Source: Betaproteobacteria bacterium UBA6910
Lineage (GTDB): Bacteria > Pseudomonadota > Gammaproteobacteria > Burkholderiales > UBA6910
Assembly: GCA_002451065.1 (NCBI GenBank)
Contig: DKBC01000108.1
Coordinates: forward strand, 1 to 20,377
Reading direction: 5' to 3'
DNA length: 20,377 nt
The notes below the pieces were generated by a model. It was given only the letters and a program-made list of their open reading frames with translations. It had not been told where the DNA came from and searched no databases. This document shows positions 6,910-14,601 of the stretch, piece after piece. The translations under genes and the position numbers were made by a program. The stretch's first letter is position 1. Every line of letters begins with the position of its first letter.

Positions 6910-6960
6910 GAGCACAAGGCTTGGGCCGCCACCGTCACTTCGCCTTGGCGCCCCGCGCTC

Positions 6961-7512
6961 ATGAAATCCAAAGCGCTCCCCCCCTCTGCGCGCAAAGCGA
7001 AACTGGCGCCTGGAGCGCTCCCCCATTCCATCGCGCCCGATCAACAGCATCAGGAGCAAGTCTTGGGGGTGCTCCAGAAGTTCCGCCTGGTGTTTAGATC
7101 AGCCCAGAAACACTTTCATTGGGTGGAGAAGCAATGCGGCGTCAGCGGCGCCCAGCTGTGGGCGCTTTGGGAACTGTGCGAGAGCCCGGGGTTGAGCGTC
7201 TCGGAGCTGGCGCGCGCCATGTCCATCCACCAGTCCACCGCCAGCAACCTCCTTGACAAGCTCGAGCACCGAAAACTGATTCGAAGGGAGCGAAAGGGGC
7301 CGGACCAGCGCATAGTGCGGCTGTTCGCCACGCCCAGCGGTCTGGCCGTGGTGTCCAAGGCCCCCCGGCCGGCGCGCGGCGTGCTGCCCGACGCGCTCGG
7401 ACAGCTTCCGGAAAGCGAACTGCGCTCCCTGGATGCGAGCCTCAATGCGCTGGTCAGTCTCATGCGGATCCGGGACGAGAGGGCCGCCATGACGCCCCTG
7501 TCGGAGATCTAG
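6961..7512 (+). CDS. MarR-family transcriptional regulator
   Basis: This 183-residue protein has a winged helix-turn-helix of the MarR type. The recognition region is about residues 78-103 (LSVSELARAMSIHQSTASNL) and the wing about 107-123 (RRERKGPDQRIVRLFATPSG). Flanking helices supply the dimer interface. The first 25 or so residues are Lys/Pro/Ala-rich and probably disordered. The ATG at 6961 is chosen as the first start close to the conserved domain. No clear ribosome site precedes it, so a start further in cannot be excluded, and the long upstream in-frame extension looks non-coding. It is divergent from the mnh operon, which makes that operon and itself the likeliest targets. MarR proteins usually respond to small aromatic ligands or oxidants; no ligand can be read from the sequence. 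Confidence 0.85.
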   Translation: MKSKALPPSARKAKLAPGALPHSIAPDQQHQEQVLGVLQKFRLVFRSAQKHFHWVEKQCGVSGAQLWALWELCESPGLSVSELARAMSIHQSTASNLLDKLEHRKLIRRERKGPDQRIVRLFATPSGLAVVSKAPRPARGVLPDALGQLPESELRSLDASLNALVSLMRIRDERAAMTPLSEI

Positions 7513-7535
7513 TCCAAACGCGCGCGCCCTGGGCC

Positions 7536-7561
7536 AAAAAAACGCCCCTTGCGGGGCGTTT
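7536..7561. terminator. Intrinsic terminator between marR and the facing minus-strand unit
   Basis: Perfect 8-bp stem AACGCCCC/GGGGCGTT (7541-7548 and 7553-7560) with a TTGC loop. On the minus strand it is followed by a run of seven U (7542-7536). On the plus strand only three T follow. It can serve marR but is best built for minus-strand transcripts coming from ybdK or from the promoter at 7670-7697. Confidence 0.85.
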
Positions 7562-7663
7562 GTCAGAGCTCCTCTGTTGCCGCTTGCAATCGCCGCCCGT
7601 CAGGGACGCGCGGACGAAACCGAACTAGATTTGCCCTGCAAACTCATTTGGGCAAATTAATAT
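7536..7663 (-). ncRNA. Candidate small RNA (~130 nt)
   Basis: Transcription from the minus-strand promoter at 7697-7670 would start near 7663 and end at the T-run at 7536. Within it are three hairpins: ATTTGCCC/GGGCAAAT with a 13-base loop (7657-7650 with 7636-7629), CAGAG/CTCTG with a 3-base loop (7576-7572 with 7568-7564), and the terminator stem. The only ATG frame is 15 codons long and lacks a ribosome site, so an RNA product is more likely than a peptide. I do not recognise it as a known RNA family. Exact ends are estimates. Confidence 0.45.
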
Positions 7664-7669
7664 TGCAAG

Positions 7670-7697
7670 ATAATAACAGAGGCATGGGTCGTGTCAA
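7670..7697 (-). promoter_or_regulatory. Strong sigma-70-like promoter with no coding gene behind it
   Basis: On the minus strand: consensus -35 TTGACA (7697-7692), a 16-base spacer and -10 TATTAT (7675-7670, five of six matches). The element lies in an AT-rich island inside otherwise GC-rich DNA, just past the ybdK stop. It is the best promoter match I found in the window. Confidence 0.6.
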
Positions 7698-7714
7698 CCC
7701 GAGCCGGGCAGAGG

Positions 7715-8860
7715 TCATTCATCGCTCTCGAGCCGCCCCGCCCACAGCTCCGCCTGCAGCCGCACCACGTCATGCAGGGAGCCGGCCCTGGCCATGGCGT
7801 CGCGCAACCACGCGCTTCCGTTCTGCCGCGACTCGGCCTGCCTTGCCAATGCACCCAGCGCCTGGCTGGAACCGAATTCAGCCGCTTTCGCCTCCAGGCT
7901 GGCCAAGGTCTCCAAGATGTCTTCCCGCAACGTCCGGTGCTGACGGGTTTGCGGGTCCACCAGCAGGCCGTCAAAGCCAAAGCGGCAGGCCTGGAATCGG
8001 TTGTAGGTGTAGACGAAATAACTGTCGGGGCGCGCCGCCGTCCTAGGTTCGGCAAGAATGCTCCGCGCGAGGGCCTGGGCGTAAGCCGCGAGCCCTGCGG
8101 CCTGCTCCAAGGTAAGCGGCGTATCGCAGACTCGCATCTCCACGCTGCCGAATTCCGGCTTGGGGCGAATATCCCAGTAGAAATCCTTCATGCTCTCTAC
8201 AATGCCAAGGTCTTGCATGGTGCGGAAGTAATCGTTGAACTCGTCCCAGGAGGAAACAAAAGGCATGTAGCCGGAAAGCGGAAACGCGGCGATGGCGTTG
8301 AGCCGCGACGACGCAAAAGAGGTGTCATGCCCCTGAAAGAACGGAGAAGACGCCGAAAGCACGATGAAGTGGGGAATGTAGCGGGAGAGGCCGTGAAGCA
8401 GGTGAATGGCATCGTCGCCGTTGCCGCAGCCGACATGAATGTGCTGGCCAAACACCGTGAATTGCTTGGCCAGGTAGCCGTAAAGATCGGAGAGGTGGGC
8501 GAACCTTGGCCGGGCGAAAATCCGCTGCTCGCTCCATTTCTGGAACGGATGCGAGCCGCCCCCGCAAATCGCGAGATTCAGGCGGTCGGCGCCGCGCACC
8601 AGCAAGTCGCGCATTTCGAGCAGCTCCCGCAGCAGCGAGTCGTGGCTCGAATGGATGGAAGTTGCCATCTCGACCATGCTTTCCGTGATTTCCGGTTTGA
8701 TCTCGCCAGCGTGCCGCTGCTTTCCGGTCAGCCGCAGCAAATCGGGCGCGCCCCGGCTCAGATTGTAGTCACGGGTGTTGACGATCTGCAGCTCGATCTC
8801 GACCCCGAGCCGAAACGGCTCCGAGCGCTTGAAAACCAGCCGCTCCGTGGCTTCGGTCAT
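7715..8860 (-). CDS. ybdK: YbdK-type carboxylate-amine ligase (GCS2 family)
   Basis: This 381-residue protein is of the plant-type glutamate-cysteine ligase (GCS2) superfamily, close to E. coli YbdK in length (372). Seen in order: the N-terminal acidic signature FRLGVEIELQIV (17-27, with E21 and E23 as likely metal/ATP ligands), GGSHPFQKW (101-109), GQHIHVG (138-144), SASSPFFQGHDTSFASSR (169-186) and the later RPKPEFGSVEMRV segment. YbdK has weak gamma-glutamylcysteine synthetase activity in vitro; the physiological product is unsettled. The ATG at 8860 has a GAGGGAG ribosome site and overlaps the antiporter stop as ATGA, so the two are translationally coupled. An in-frame reading to 9409 merely shadows the antiporter gene. 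Confidence 0.88.
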   Translation of the reverse strand: MTEATERLVFKRSEPFRLGVEIELQIVNTRDYNLSRGAPDLLRLTGKQRHAGEIKPEITESMVEMATSIHSSHDSLLRELLEMRDLLVRGADRLNLAICGGGSHPFQKWSEQRIFARPRFAHLSDLYGYLAKQFTVFGQHIHVGCGNGDDAIHLLHGLSRYIPHFIVLSASSPFFQGHDTSFASSRLNAIAAFPLSGYMPFVSSWDEFNDYFRTMQDLGIVESMKDFYWDIRPKPEFGSVEMRVCDTPLTLEQAAGLAAYAQALARSILAEPRTAARPDSYFVYTYNRFQACRFGFDGLLVDPQTRQHRTLREDILETLASLEAKAAEFGSSQALGALARQAESRQNGSAWLRDAMARAGSLHDVVRLQAELWAGRLESDE

Positions 8861-10068
8861 TGCTCCCTCGCGCCGCCCGCCTCGCCCGCCAATTTGAACG
8901 CAACCTGAGTAGCGACCGGTCCTAGGATCTCCAGCAGCGCAACCGCCGCGAACACCATGCCGGCAAGACGGATTCCGAATTCCGGATAGAAGGAGGCGGT
9001 GCTCTCCACCAGCACTATTGCCGTACCGGCCATGGGCAGCTGGGAGAGACCGAGGAGAACCCCTTGGCGGAAGCTCAGCCCGCTCAACCGCGACAGGGTG
9101 CCGATCACGGTCATTTTCGCCACCAGCCGCGCCAGCACATAGAGCCCCACCCCCATCGCGGTCGGCAGCAGCGCGTCGAGCCTCAGGCTCGCGCCGGTCA
9201 GGACGAACAGCACGGCGACAAAAAACTGGAACGCGTGGCCGAGCTCCACCGGGAGCATCGCATGGCGCCGGTCCAGGTTCCTCGAAAATACTCCGAGGGC
9301 AAGCAACGCCAGGATCACCGACAGGTTCAGCTGCCGGGCGAGCCCGGTGGTGACCGCGATCAGGGCCAGTACCAAAATGAGCTGTGCGTCCTCCCGTTTG
9401 CCGATCCACCGCGCCAGAGCGATGCCGAGAAGCCCCATCGCCAATCCCAGCAGGGCCGAGCCCAGCAGCAGGTACGCCGGGTGCGCCGCAGCGACGGCCC
9501 AGCCGGCATCCTGCTCAAGGTGAGCATACGAAATGAGCAGGGTGAAGACGAGCACGGCGAGCCCGCTGTTGATGGCCACCAGGTTCAGTGCCCGCTCCGT
9601 GACCTGGCCCTCGGCTCGCAAATCCCGCGCCACCACCAGTACCACCGCGGGCGAACTGGCCATGCCGATGGTGGCCGCCATCGCCGCCGGCAGGGGGGCC
9701 TCTCCGATAAACAGCAATACCGCGAAAATTGCGGCGAAAGCCGCGAAGCCCTCCGACACGCCGGTCACCAGCAGCCACCGCTCTCGCACCAGCCAGCGCA
9801 GACGGATTCTGTGGCCCAGGTCGTAAAGCACCAAACCAAGGGCGATATCCATGAAGATGCGCGCATCGTGCAGCGTCCCCGGATCGAGCAAGCTCACGCC
9901 GCCGGGTCCAAGCACCAGGCCGGTGATCACATAGCCCGCGATGCGCGGGAGGCTGAGGAACCGCTCGACCGCCCACCCCCCGACCAGCCCCGCCAGCATC
10001 AGAGTGCCGAACAGCAACACTGCGCTGGACGGAAGGGGAAACGAGGGCAAAAAGCCAAATTCAGACAT
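8857..10068 (-). CDS. CPA2-family (Kef-like) cation/proton antiporter
   Basis: This 403-residue integral membrane protein has about 11-13 hydrophobic segments. Family features include PRIAGYVITGLVLGP (41-55), the helix GMASSPAVVLVVARD (135-149) and the late helix QLPMAGTAIVLVESTASF. It contains only the membrane domain; the C-terminal RCK/TrkA-N domain of full-length Kef proteins is absent. Where CPA antiporters have a conserved ion-binding Asp (ND or QD motif), the corresponding stretch seems to read VAINSGLAVLVF, with S168 in place of Asp; this is a by-eye alignment. The ATG at 10068 has GAGGAA five bases ahead. The downstream ligase is coupled by ATGA. The transported cation (K+ or Na+) cannot be told. 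Confidence 0.87.
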   Translation of the reverse strand: MSEFGFLPSFPLPSSAVLLFGTLMLAGLVGGWAVERFLSLPRIAGYVITGLVLGPGGVSLLDPGTLHDARIFMDIALGLVLYDLGHRIRLRWLVRERWLLVTGVSEGFAAFAAIFAVLLFIGEAPLPAAMAATIGMASSPAVVLVVARDLRAEGQVTERALNLVAINSGLAVLVFTLLISYAHLEQDAGWAVAAAHPAYLLLGSALLGLAMGLLGIALARWIGKREDAQLILVLALIAVTTGLARQLNLSVILALLALGVFSRNLDRRHAMLPVELGHAFQFFVAVLFVLTGASLRLDALLPTAMGVGLYVLARLVAKMTVIGTLSRLSGLSFRQGVLLGLSQLPMAGTAIVLVESTASFYPEFGIRLAGMVFAAVALLEILGPVATQVAFKLAGEAGGAREQ

Positions 10069-10195
10069 TGTTCCTCGCGGTCACACGGCAGGTTGGCCGC
10101 GCCGCCCCGGGCCGGCGGTAGTCGCTGCGGCTGGGGTCTGTCCCTGTCATGGAATTCATTTTCGGAAGGACGCAGGACACTCGCGCCCCGATATC

Positions 10196-10223
10196 ATTAT
10201 ACGACGCCCGGAAGGTGGGCACA
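10196..10223 (-). promoter_or_regulatory. Candidate promoter of the antiporter-ybdK pair
   Basis: A perfect -10 TATAAT lies on the minus strand at 10201-10196. A weak -35 (TGTGCC, 10223-10218) stands 16 bases upstream. It would give a leader of about 120 nt to the ATG at 10068. The 170-base gap 10069-10238 otherwise shows no gene and no T-tailed terminator for the upstream exchanger gene. Confidence 0.5.
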
Positions 10224-10238
10224 GAGGCGGGCGGCCCC

Positions 10239-11255
10239 CTATTCCCCCGCCAGGAACAGCAAGTAGGAATTTACCAGGTAGATCACGAACAGGAACAGGC
10301 TTACCCAACCCACCGTCTTGAACAAGCGTGATACTGCGCGGTAGAACAAGCCCACGATCGCCACACCGGTCATCATGATGGCCGAGATCGCCGAAACCAC
10401 ATGGATCTGGGAAACGTGGGACAGAAGCGGCCCTTCGATGAAGAAGATGTCGTCCACGGCCAGGATCGCCACGTCGAACAGATTGCTGCCAAGAAGATTA
10501 CCGATGGCCATGTCCAGGGCACCGATGCGCAGCGCCGAAACGGTGACCACCAGCTCCGGCACCGAGGTCGCGAAGGCCACGAACAGAGTTCCCACGAAGC
10601 TGTCGTTCCAGCCCATGACCAGCGCCAATTCCACCCCTATGAAAGGAAGCCATACCCCTGCCGAAACCACGAGTGCTGACGCCAGGAAGTAGCGCACCAC
10701 CGCCGTCCGGAGGGAAACGTCGGGGTACCGCTCCGCCGCCTTTTCCGCATACTCGACCCGCTGGCGCTGTTCGAACTGGAATACGGTGCGCATGGCAAGG
10801 GCGTACAGAAACAGGATGATGGGCGTGTACAAGCCCACGTGCCCGATGGCTACGGCCTCGGCGCCATCGCCCAGCACCAGGCTGAACCCCGCGAACCCGA
10901 TCAGGATCACACCGAATCCTGCCGACAGGATGTGTCCTTGGCTCGCCCGGGTGTACAAGGATTCACCGCGGTGCAGGAAATCCAATACCACGATGAGAAG
11001 GAGATTGAACACGCAGCTTCCCATCACGTCGCCTACGGCGATGTTCGGCACCCCGGCAATAGCCACCGAGCTGACACCGGTGATCAATTCCGGGAGCGAG
11101 GTCACCGTGGCAAGCAGAACGAGCCCGACCCAGGTCGCGCCGAGGCCGGTCTTGTCGGCAATGATGTCGCCATAGCGGGAGAGACGCGACCCCGCATAGC
11201 CGATGAGCCCCGCGCAGATGGCGAACTTCAGCCAGGGAAGCCAGAGCGCGTTCAT
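10239..11255 (-). CDS. Ca2+/Na+ exchanger family membrane protein (YrbG-like)
   Basis: This 338-residue protein of the CaCA superfamily has the two inverted alpha-repeats typical of it. Repeat 1 contains ATVTSLPELITGVSS (50-63 region, E56) and GDVMGSCVFN (75-84). Repeat 2 contains AFATSVPELVVTVSA (228-241 region, E234) and GNLLGSNLFD (252-261). The two glutamates are the expected cation ligands. About ten hydrophobic segments are present, with a charged cytoplasmic loop between the halves (about 161-182). The ATG at 11255 is chosen because the exchanger domain begins right there. The upstream in-frame stretch to 11438 overlaps lutC and looks non-coding. It follows lutC by 53 bases without a terminator, so it may be co-transcribed with the lut genes. 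Ion specificity is unknown. Confidence 0.88.
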   Translation of the reverse strand: MNALWLPWLKFAICAGLIGYAGSRLSRYGDIIADKTGLGATWVGLVLLATVTSLPELITGVSSVAIAGVPNIAVGDVMGSCVFNLLLIVVLDFLHRGESLYTRASQGHILSAGFGVILIGFAGFSLVLGDGAEAVAIGHVGLYTPIILFLYALAMRTVFQFEQRQRVEYAEKAAERYPDVSLRTAVVRYFLASALVVSAGVWLPFIGVELALVMGWNDSFVGTLFVAFATSVPELVVTVSALRIGALDMAIGNLLGSNLFDVAILAVDDIFFIEGPLLSHVSQIHVVSAISAIMMTGVAIVGLFYRAVSRLFKTVGWVSLFLFVIYLVNSYLLFLAGE

Positions 11256-11308
11256 GGTCGCAAGCAAACCCGGCGGGTCGGAGAAAGACCCTGGAAACGG
11301 GCCACGGA

Positions 11309-11962
11309 TCAGTCCGAGGCCGTCAGGATGATGTGCACCCGGTAAGGTCCATGGGCTCCGAGATTGATGGTTTGCTCGATGTCCGCGGTGCGGGAGGGCC
11401 CCGAGACAAAATTCACCGCCCGCGGCATCGCGGCGCATTCGGCGCGCAGCAGGCTCCAGGCCTCTTCCATGCCCTTGACGATACGCGAAACCGGCACCAC
11501 CGCGATATGGGTTTCAGGCAACAAGCTCACGGCGGCCGGCGTGAAAGCGCCGGAGATGAGCATCAGGGTTCCCGTCTCGGCAACGGCGCAGAACGCACCG
11601 GTGATGCCCACCAGGTCGTCGCCCCGCGCTTGCCGCGCTTCCACCGCGACTCCTCCGCGGCTCCAGTCGAGCGCCTTGAAAGCGGGCCATATCACCGCTT
11701 CCAGCGACAGCTGTTGAGCTTTCAGATAACCGGCGACGGCCGCCGGGACGCCTTCCACGGACGGAATCACGTCCACCGTGCTGGAAAGGGCGGTGGCCCG
11801 CTCCCGGAATCGGGCCAGGGCGTCCCAGTCGGACCGGGGACGCGGCCCTTCCGGATGCTGGGCCAGATAACGCTCCACGGCTGCCCGCACCGGGGCCGAA
11901 GGCTCCGCTTGTTTCCCGCGCGCCGCACGGATTTTTTCTATAATGCGCTGTTTCGCGCTCAC
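11309..11962 (-). CDS. lutC: Lactate utilisation protein C (LUD domain)
   Basis: This 217-residue LutC/YkgG protein is the LUD-domain partner of the LutABC iron-sulfur L-lactate dehydrogenase system. The core runs from about residue 65 to 215 and includes GITGAFCAVAETGTLML and LLPETHIAVVPVSRIV, both typical of the family. The N-terminal 60 residues form a charged helical region (SAKQRIIEKIRAARGKQ). The start is GTG at 11962, supported by a GGAGAG ribosome site. Unusually it is not next to lutA and lutB: two metabolic dehydrogenases stand between. In B. subtilis all three Lut proteins are required for lactate growth, so this gene is probably still part of the same functional unit. Confidence 0.92.
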   Translation of the reverse strand: MSAKQRIIEKIRAARGKQAEPSAPVRAAVERYLAQHPEGPRPRSDWDALARFRERATALSSTVDVIPSVEGVPAAVAGYLKAQQLSLEAVIWPAFKALDWSRGGVAVEARQARGDDLVGITGAFCAVAETGTLMLISGAFTPAAVSLLPETHIAVVPVSRIVKGMEEAWSLLRAECAAMPRAVNFVSGPSRTADIEQTINLGAHGPYRVHIILTASD

Positions 11963-12022
11963 GATTTCTCTCCGGCTTGAGCCCGGATCACCAGGCGCGT
12001 CTATTATGCCCCAGCAATCGCG

Positions 12023-12970
12023 CTAGGCAACCCGGTTACGGGGTGCACCGGCCACGAAAGCCTCGATATTCTTCACCAACTGGTCGGCCATGGCGTTCAT
12101 GGCCGTATCGCTTCCCCAGGCCACGTGGGGAGTTAGGATGAAATTCGGAAGATCCAGATCCAGGAGCGGATTTCCGTCTTGTGGCGGCTCCCGGGACAGA
12201 ACATCGAAGCCCGCGCCCGCGATTACGCCCTGCACCAGGGCCGCCGCCAGCGCTGGCTCATCCACGAGTCCGCCTCGCGCCGTGTTGATAAGCAGCGCAT
12301 GGCGTTGCATGCGCCGAAGTTCCGGCGCGCCGATCATGCTGCGGGTCTCTGGTGTGAGCGGGCAGTGCAGGGTCAGCACCTCGCTGGTTTCAAGGATCTC
12401 TTCGAATTTCTGGTATCCCCGACGGACGATTTTGGCGCCCTTGTGCTCGGCAAAGCTGACTCTCATCCCGAATGCCTCGCCCAGCGCCCCTACCGCCTGT
12501 CCCAATACGCCGCGGCCTACGATGCCGAGCCGGGTTCCGTAGAGGTCGCGGTTCGGATGGTTGAAAAGGCAGAAATGCTCGGCCTGCTGCCACAATCCGC
12601 GGCGGATGTCCTCGCGGTATGCCAAGAGGTTGCGCTGCAGCGCCAGTGTAAGGGCAAACACGTGCTCCGGAACCGCATGGCGGGCGTAGCCCCGGATGTT
12701 GGAAACCACGATGCCTTGGGCGCGGCAGGCCTCCAGATCGACGTTGTCGGTCCCGGTAGCGCATACGGCAACCATGCGCAGCGCCGGCAGTTCCTCGATG
12801 TGCCTGCGCTCCAATCGCACCTTGTTGGTGATGGCGATGGTGGCCCCCCGCAACCGGTCCACGACCTCGGACGGCGCAGACTGGGAGAAATCAATCCACT
12901 CGTGCTCAAAGCGGGGCGAGCGCAGGGCCGGCGGAAACGAGGAACGGTCAAGGAAGACGACACGATGCAC
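12023..12970 (-). CDS. D-2-hydroxyacid dehydrogenase (hydroxypyruvate reductase/glycerate dehydrogenase-like)
   Basis: This 315-residue NAD(P)-dependent enzyme reversibly reduces a 2-oxoacid to the D-2-hydroxyacid. The nucleotide-binding motif is G152-R-G-V-L-G157, with an acidic residue (E175) at the end of the second strand, favouring NAD. The catalytic triad is visible: R232 (INTARGG), E261 (SREPP) and H282 (LTPHVAWGS). The YARHAVPEHVFALTL stretch resembles glycerate dehydrogenases. The start is GTG at 12970. Within the lut operon it could interconvert D-lactate, D-glycerate or glyoxylate/glycolate; the substrate cannot be fixed from sequence. It follows mmsA by 68 bases. Confidence 0.9.
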   Translation of the reverse strand: MHRVVFLDRSSFPPALRSPRFEHEWIDFSQSAPSEVVDRLRGATIAITNKVRLERRHIEELPALRMVAVCATGTDNVDLEACRAQGIVVSNIRGYARHAVPEHVFALTLALQRNLLAYREDIRRGLWQQAEHFCLFNHPNRDLYGTRLGIVGRGVLGQAVGALGEAFGMRVSFAEHKGAKIVRRGYQKFEEILETSEVLTLHCPLTPETRSMIGAPELRRMQRHALLINTARGGLVDEPALAAALVQGVIAGAGFDVLSREPPQDGNPLLDLDLPNFILTPHVAWGSDTAMNAMADQLVKNIEAFVAGAPRNRVA

Positions 12971-13038
12971 AGGAAACAGCCATTGGGGGCGCGACCGCGA
13001 TCCCGGCGCCCGGGATTCCGAGCCTCCGGGGCCAGGTC

Positions 13039-14544
13039 CTAGCCGTGGGTCGGCATGACTGTGGTGACGCCCCTTGGCGCCGCCTCGTCCGCCGGCCAGC
13101 GCGAGGTAATCACCTTGGTTCGCGTGTAGAAATACACCCCCTCCATGCCATGAACGTGGAGATCGCCAAACAGGGAGTTCTTCCAGCCGCCGAAAGAAAA
13201 GAACGCCATCGGCACCGGAATCGGGATATTGACGCCCACCATGCCGACCTCGATTTCGTTCTGGAACCGGCGGGCGGCGTGGCCGGACCGCGTGAAGATG
13301 GCAGTGCCGTTGCCGTAGGCATTGCTGTTCACCAGCGCGATGGCCTCGTCCAGGCTGGCCGCGCGAACCACCACCAGCACCGGGCCGAAAATCTCGTCCC
13401 GGTAGATGCTCATCTCCGGCCTGACGTGATCAAACAGGGTCGGCCCCAGGAAGAAACCATCTTCGTGCCCCGTGATCCGCAGCCCGCGGCCGTCCAGCAC
13501 GAGCCTCGCGCCGTCGCGCTCTCCCTGATCCACGTAGCCCTTGACCTTGTCGCGGTGGGCGCGGGAGATCAGCGGTCCCATCTCGACCCCGTGGCGATCC
13601 CCGGGGCCCACCACCAGCTTGGCCGCCTTGTCGCGGATACGCTCCACCAGGGCGTCGCCAGCATCCCCCACCGCCACCACCGCCGAGATGGCCATGCAGC
13701 GTTCGCCGGCGGAACCGTAGGCGGCACCGATCACCTGGTCGGCCGCGAAATCGAGGTCGGCGTCCGCCATTACCACCGCATGGTTCTTGGCGCCGCCCAG
13801 TGCCTGGACGCGTTTCCCGTGGGCCGCGCCGGTCTGGTAGATGTAACGCGCCACCGGCGTGGAACCAACAAAGGAAATGGCGTGCACCTCCGGATGGGTT
13901 AACAGCGCGTCCACCACCTCCTTGTCACCGTGCACAACGTTGAATACGCCGTCCGGCAAGCCGGCGTCCTTGAACAACTCCGCCATGCGCATGCTGGTGG
14001 AGGGAATCTTCTCGGACGGTTTCAGCACGAAGGCATTGCCGCAGGCTATAGCCACGGGGAACATCCAGAGCGGCACCATCGCCGGAAAGTTGAAGGGCGT
14101 GATGCCGGCGCACACGCCCAGAGGCTGCAGCATGGAATGGCAGTCGATGCCGCGCCCGACATCCTCGGCATGCTCCCCCTTCAGCAGGTGAGGCACTCCG
14201 CTGGCGAACTCGATGACCTCAATGCCGCGCTGGACCGAACCGGCCGCATCCGGCAGGGTCTTGCCGTGCTCCTCGCTGATCAGCCGCGTCAGGTCGGAGC
14301 GGTGGGCCTCCATCAGCTCACGAAATCGCGTGAGGATTCGCGCCCGCCGCACCGGCGGCGTTGCCCGCCACTCCTGGAACGCCGCCGTTGCGGCGCCCAC
14401 CGCGGCATTCACGTCTTCCGAAGTTCCCAGCGGGACCTTGCGGATGACCTTTCCCGTCGCCGGATTGGTGATCTCGCCGAAGCGCGTGCTGCGTGTTGGC
14501 GTTTCGCGGCCGTTGATCCAAAGGGGCACGATACCTTCCATCAT
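13039..14544 (-). CDS. mmsA: CoA-acylating methylmalonate-semialdehyde dehydrogenase
   Basis: This 501-residue aldehyde dehydrogenase converts methylmalonate (or malonate) semialdehyde with CoA and NAD to propionyl-CoA (or acetyl-CoA), a step of valine, beta-alanine and inositol breakdown. The catalytic cysteine is C283 (SAGERCMAIS) and the oxyanion Asn is N152 (ITPFNFPA). The general-base Glu of ordinary ALDHs is absent: the loop reads QALGGAKNHAVV, the hallmark of the CoA-acylating subgroup. The tail FGDLHVHGMEGVYFYTRTKV is also typical. Two ATGs lie side by side at 14544 and 14541; GAGGAG about 12 bases upstream makes 14544 the choice. It lies 57 bases after lutB in the same direction, and no transaminase or acyl-CoA dehydrogenase of valine breakdown is nearby. 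Confidence 0.93.
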   Translation of the reverse strand: MMEGIVPLWINGRETPTRSTRFGEITNPATGKVIRKVPLGTSEDVNAAVGAATAAFQEWRATPPVRRARILTRFRELMEAHRSDLTRLISEEHGKTLPDAAGSVQRGIEVIEFASGVPHLLKGEHAEDVGRGIDCHSMLQPLGVCAGITPFNFPAMVPLWMFPVAIACGNAFVLKPSEKIPSTSMRMAELFKDAGLPDGVFNVVHGDKEVVDALLTHPEVHAISFVGSTPVARYIYQTGAAHGKRVQALGGAKNHAVVMADADLDFAADQVIGAAYGSAGERCMAISAVVAVGDAGDALVERIRDKAAKLVVGPGDRHGVEMGPLISRAHRDKVKGYVDQGERDGARLVLDGRGLRITGHEDGFFLGPTLFDHVRPEMSIYRDEIFGPVLVVVRAASLDEAIALVNSNAYGNGTAIFTRSGHAARRFQNEIEVGMVGVNIPIPVPMAFFSFGGWKNSLFGDLHVHGMEGVYFYTRTKVITSRWPADEAAPRGVTTVMPTHG

Positions 14545-14601
14545 GGCTGCGGGTCTCCTCGTCGTCTAATCAATCTCGCGCCGGACGTTGGCCGGCGGGT
14601 T

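Larger units (their letters stand above)
6542..6960. other. 419-base divergent control region between mnhE and marR
   Basis: No convincing gene lies here: open frames on both strands are short or of low-complexity Arg/Gly/Ser composition. The region contains four inverted repeats built on TTGC/GCAA arms (6570-6581, 6640-6654, 6788-6802, 6895-6909), promoter-like elements in both directions, and one plus-strand terminator-like hairpin (6664-6683). These are listed separately. Confidence 0.7.

Noticed and set aside
6640..6960. Long N-terminal extension of the MarR protein
   Set aside because: The upstream frame is low-complexity and would run through the proposed promoter and operators; the conserved domain starts well after 6961.
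7600..7647. A 15-codon frame inside the candidate small RNA
   Set aside because: It has an ATG (7647) and a stop but no ribosome site, and its start lies in the loop of the first hairpin. Too short and unsupported to call as a gene.
8861..9409. Upstream extension of ybdK to 564 residues
   Set aside because: It covers the antiporter gene out of frame with Arg/Gly/Ala-rich sequence. The ATG at 8860 has a ribosome site and gives the usual family length.
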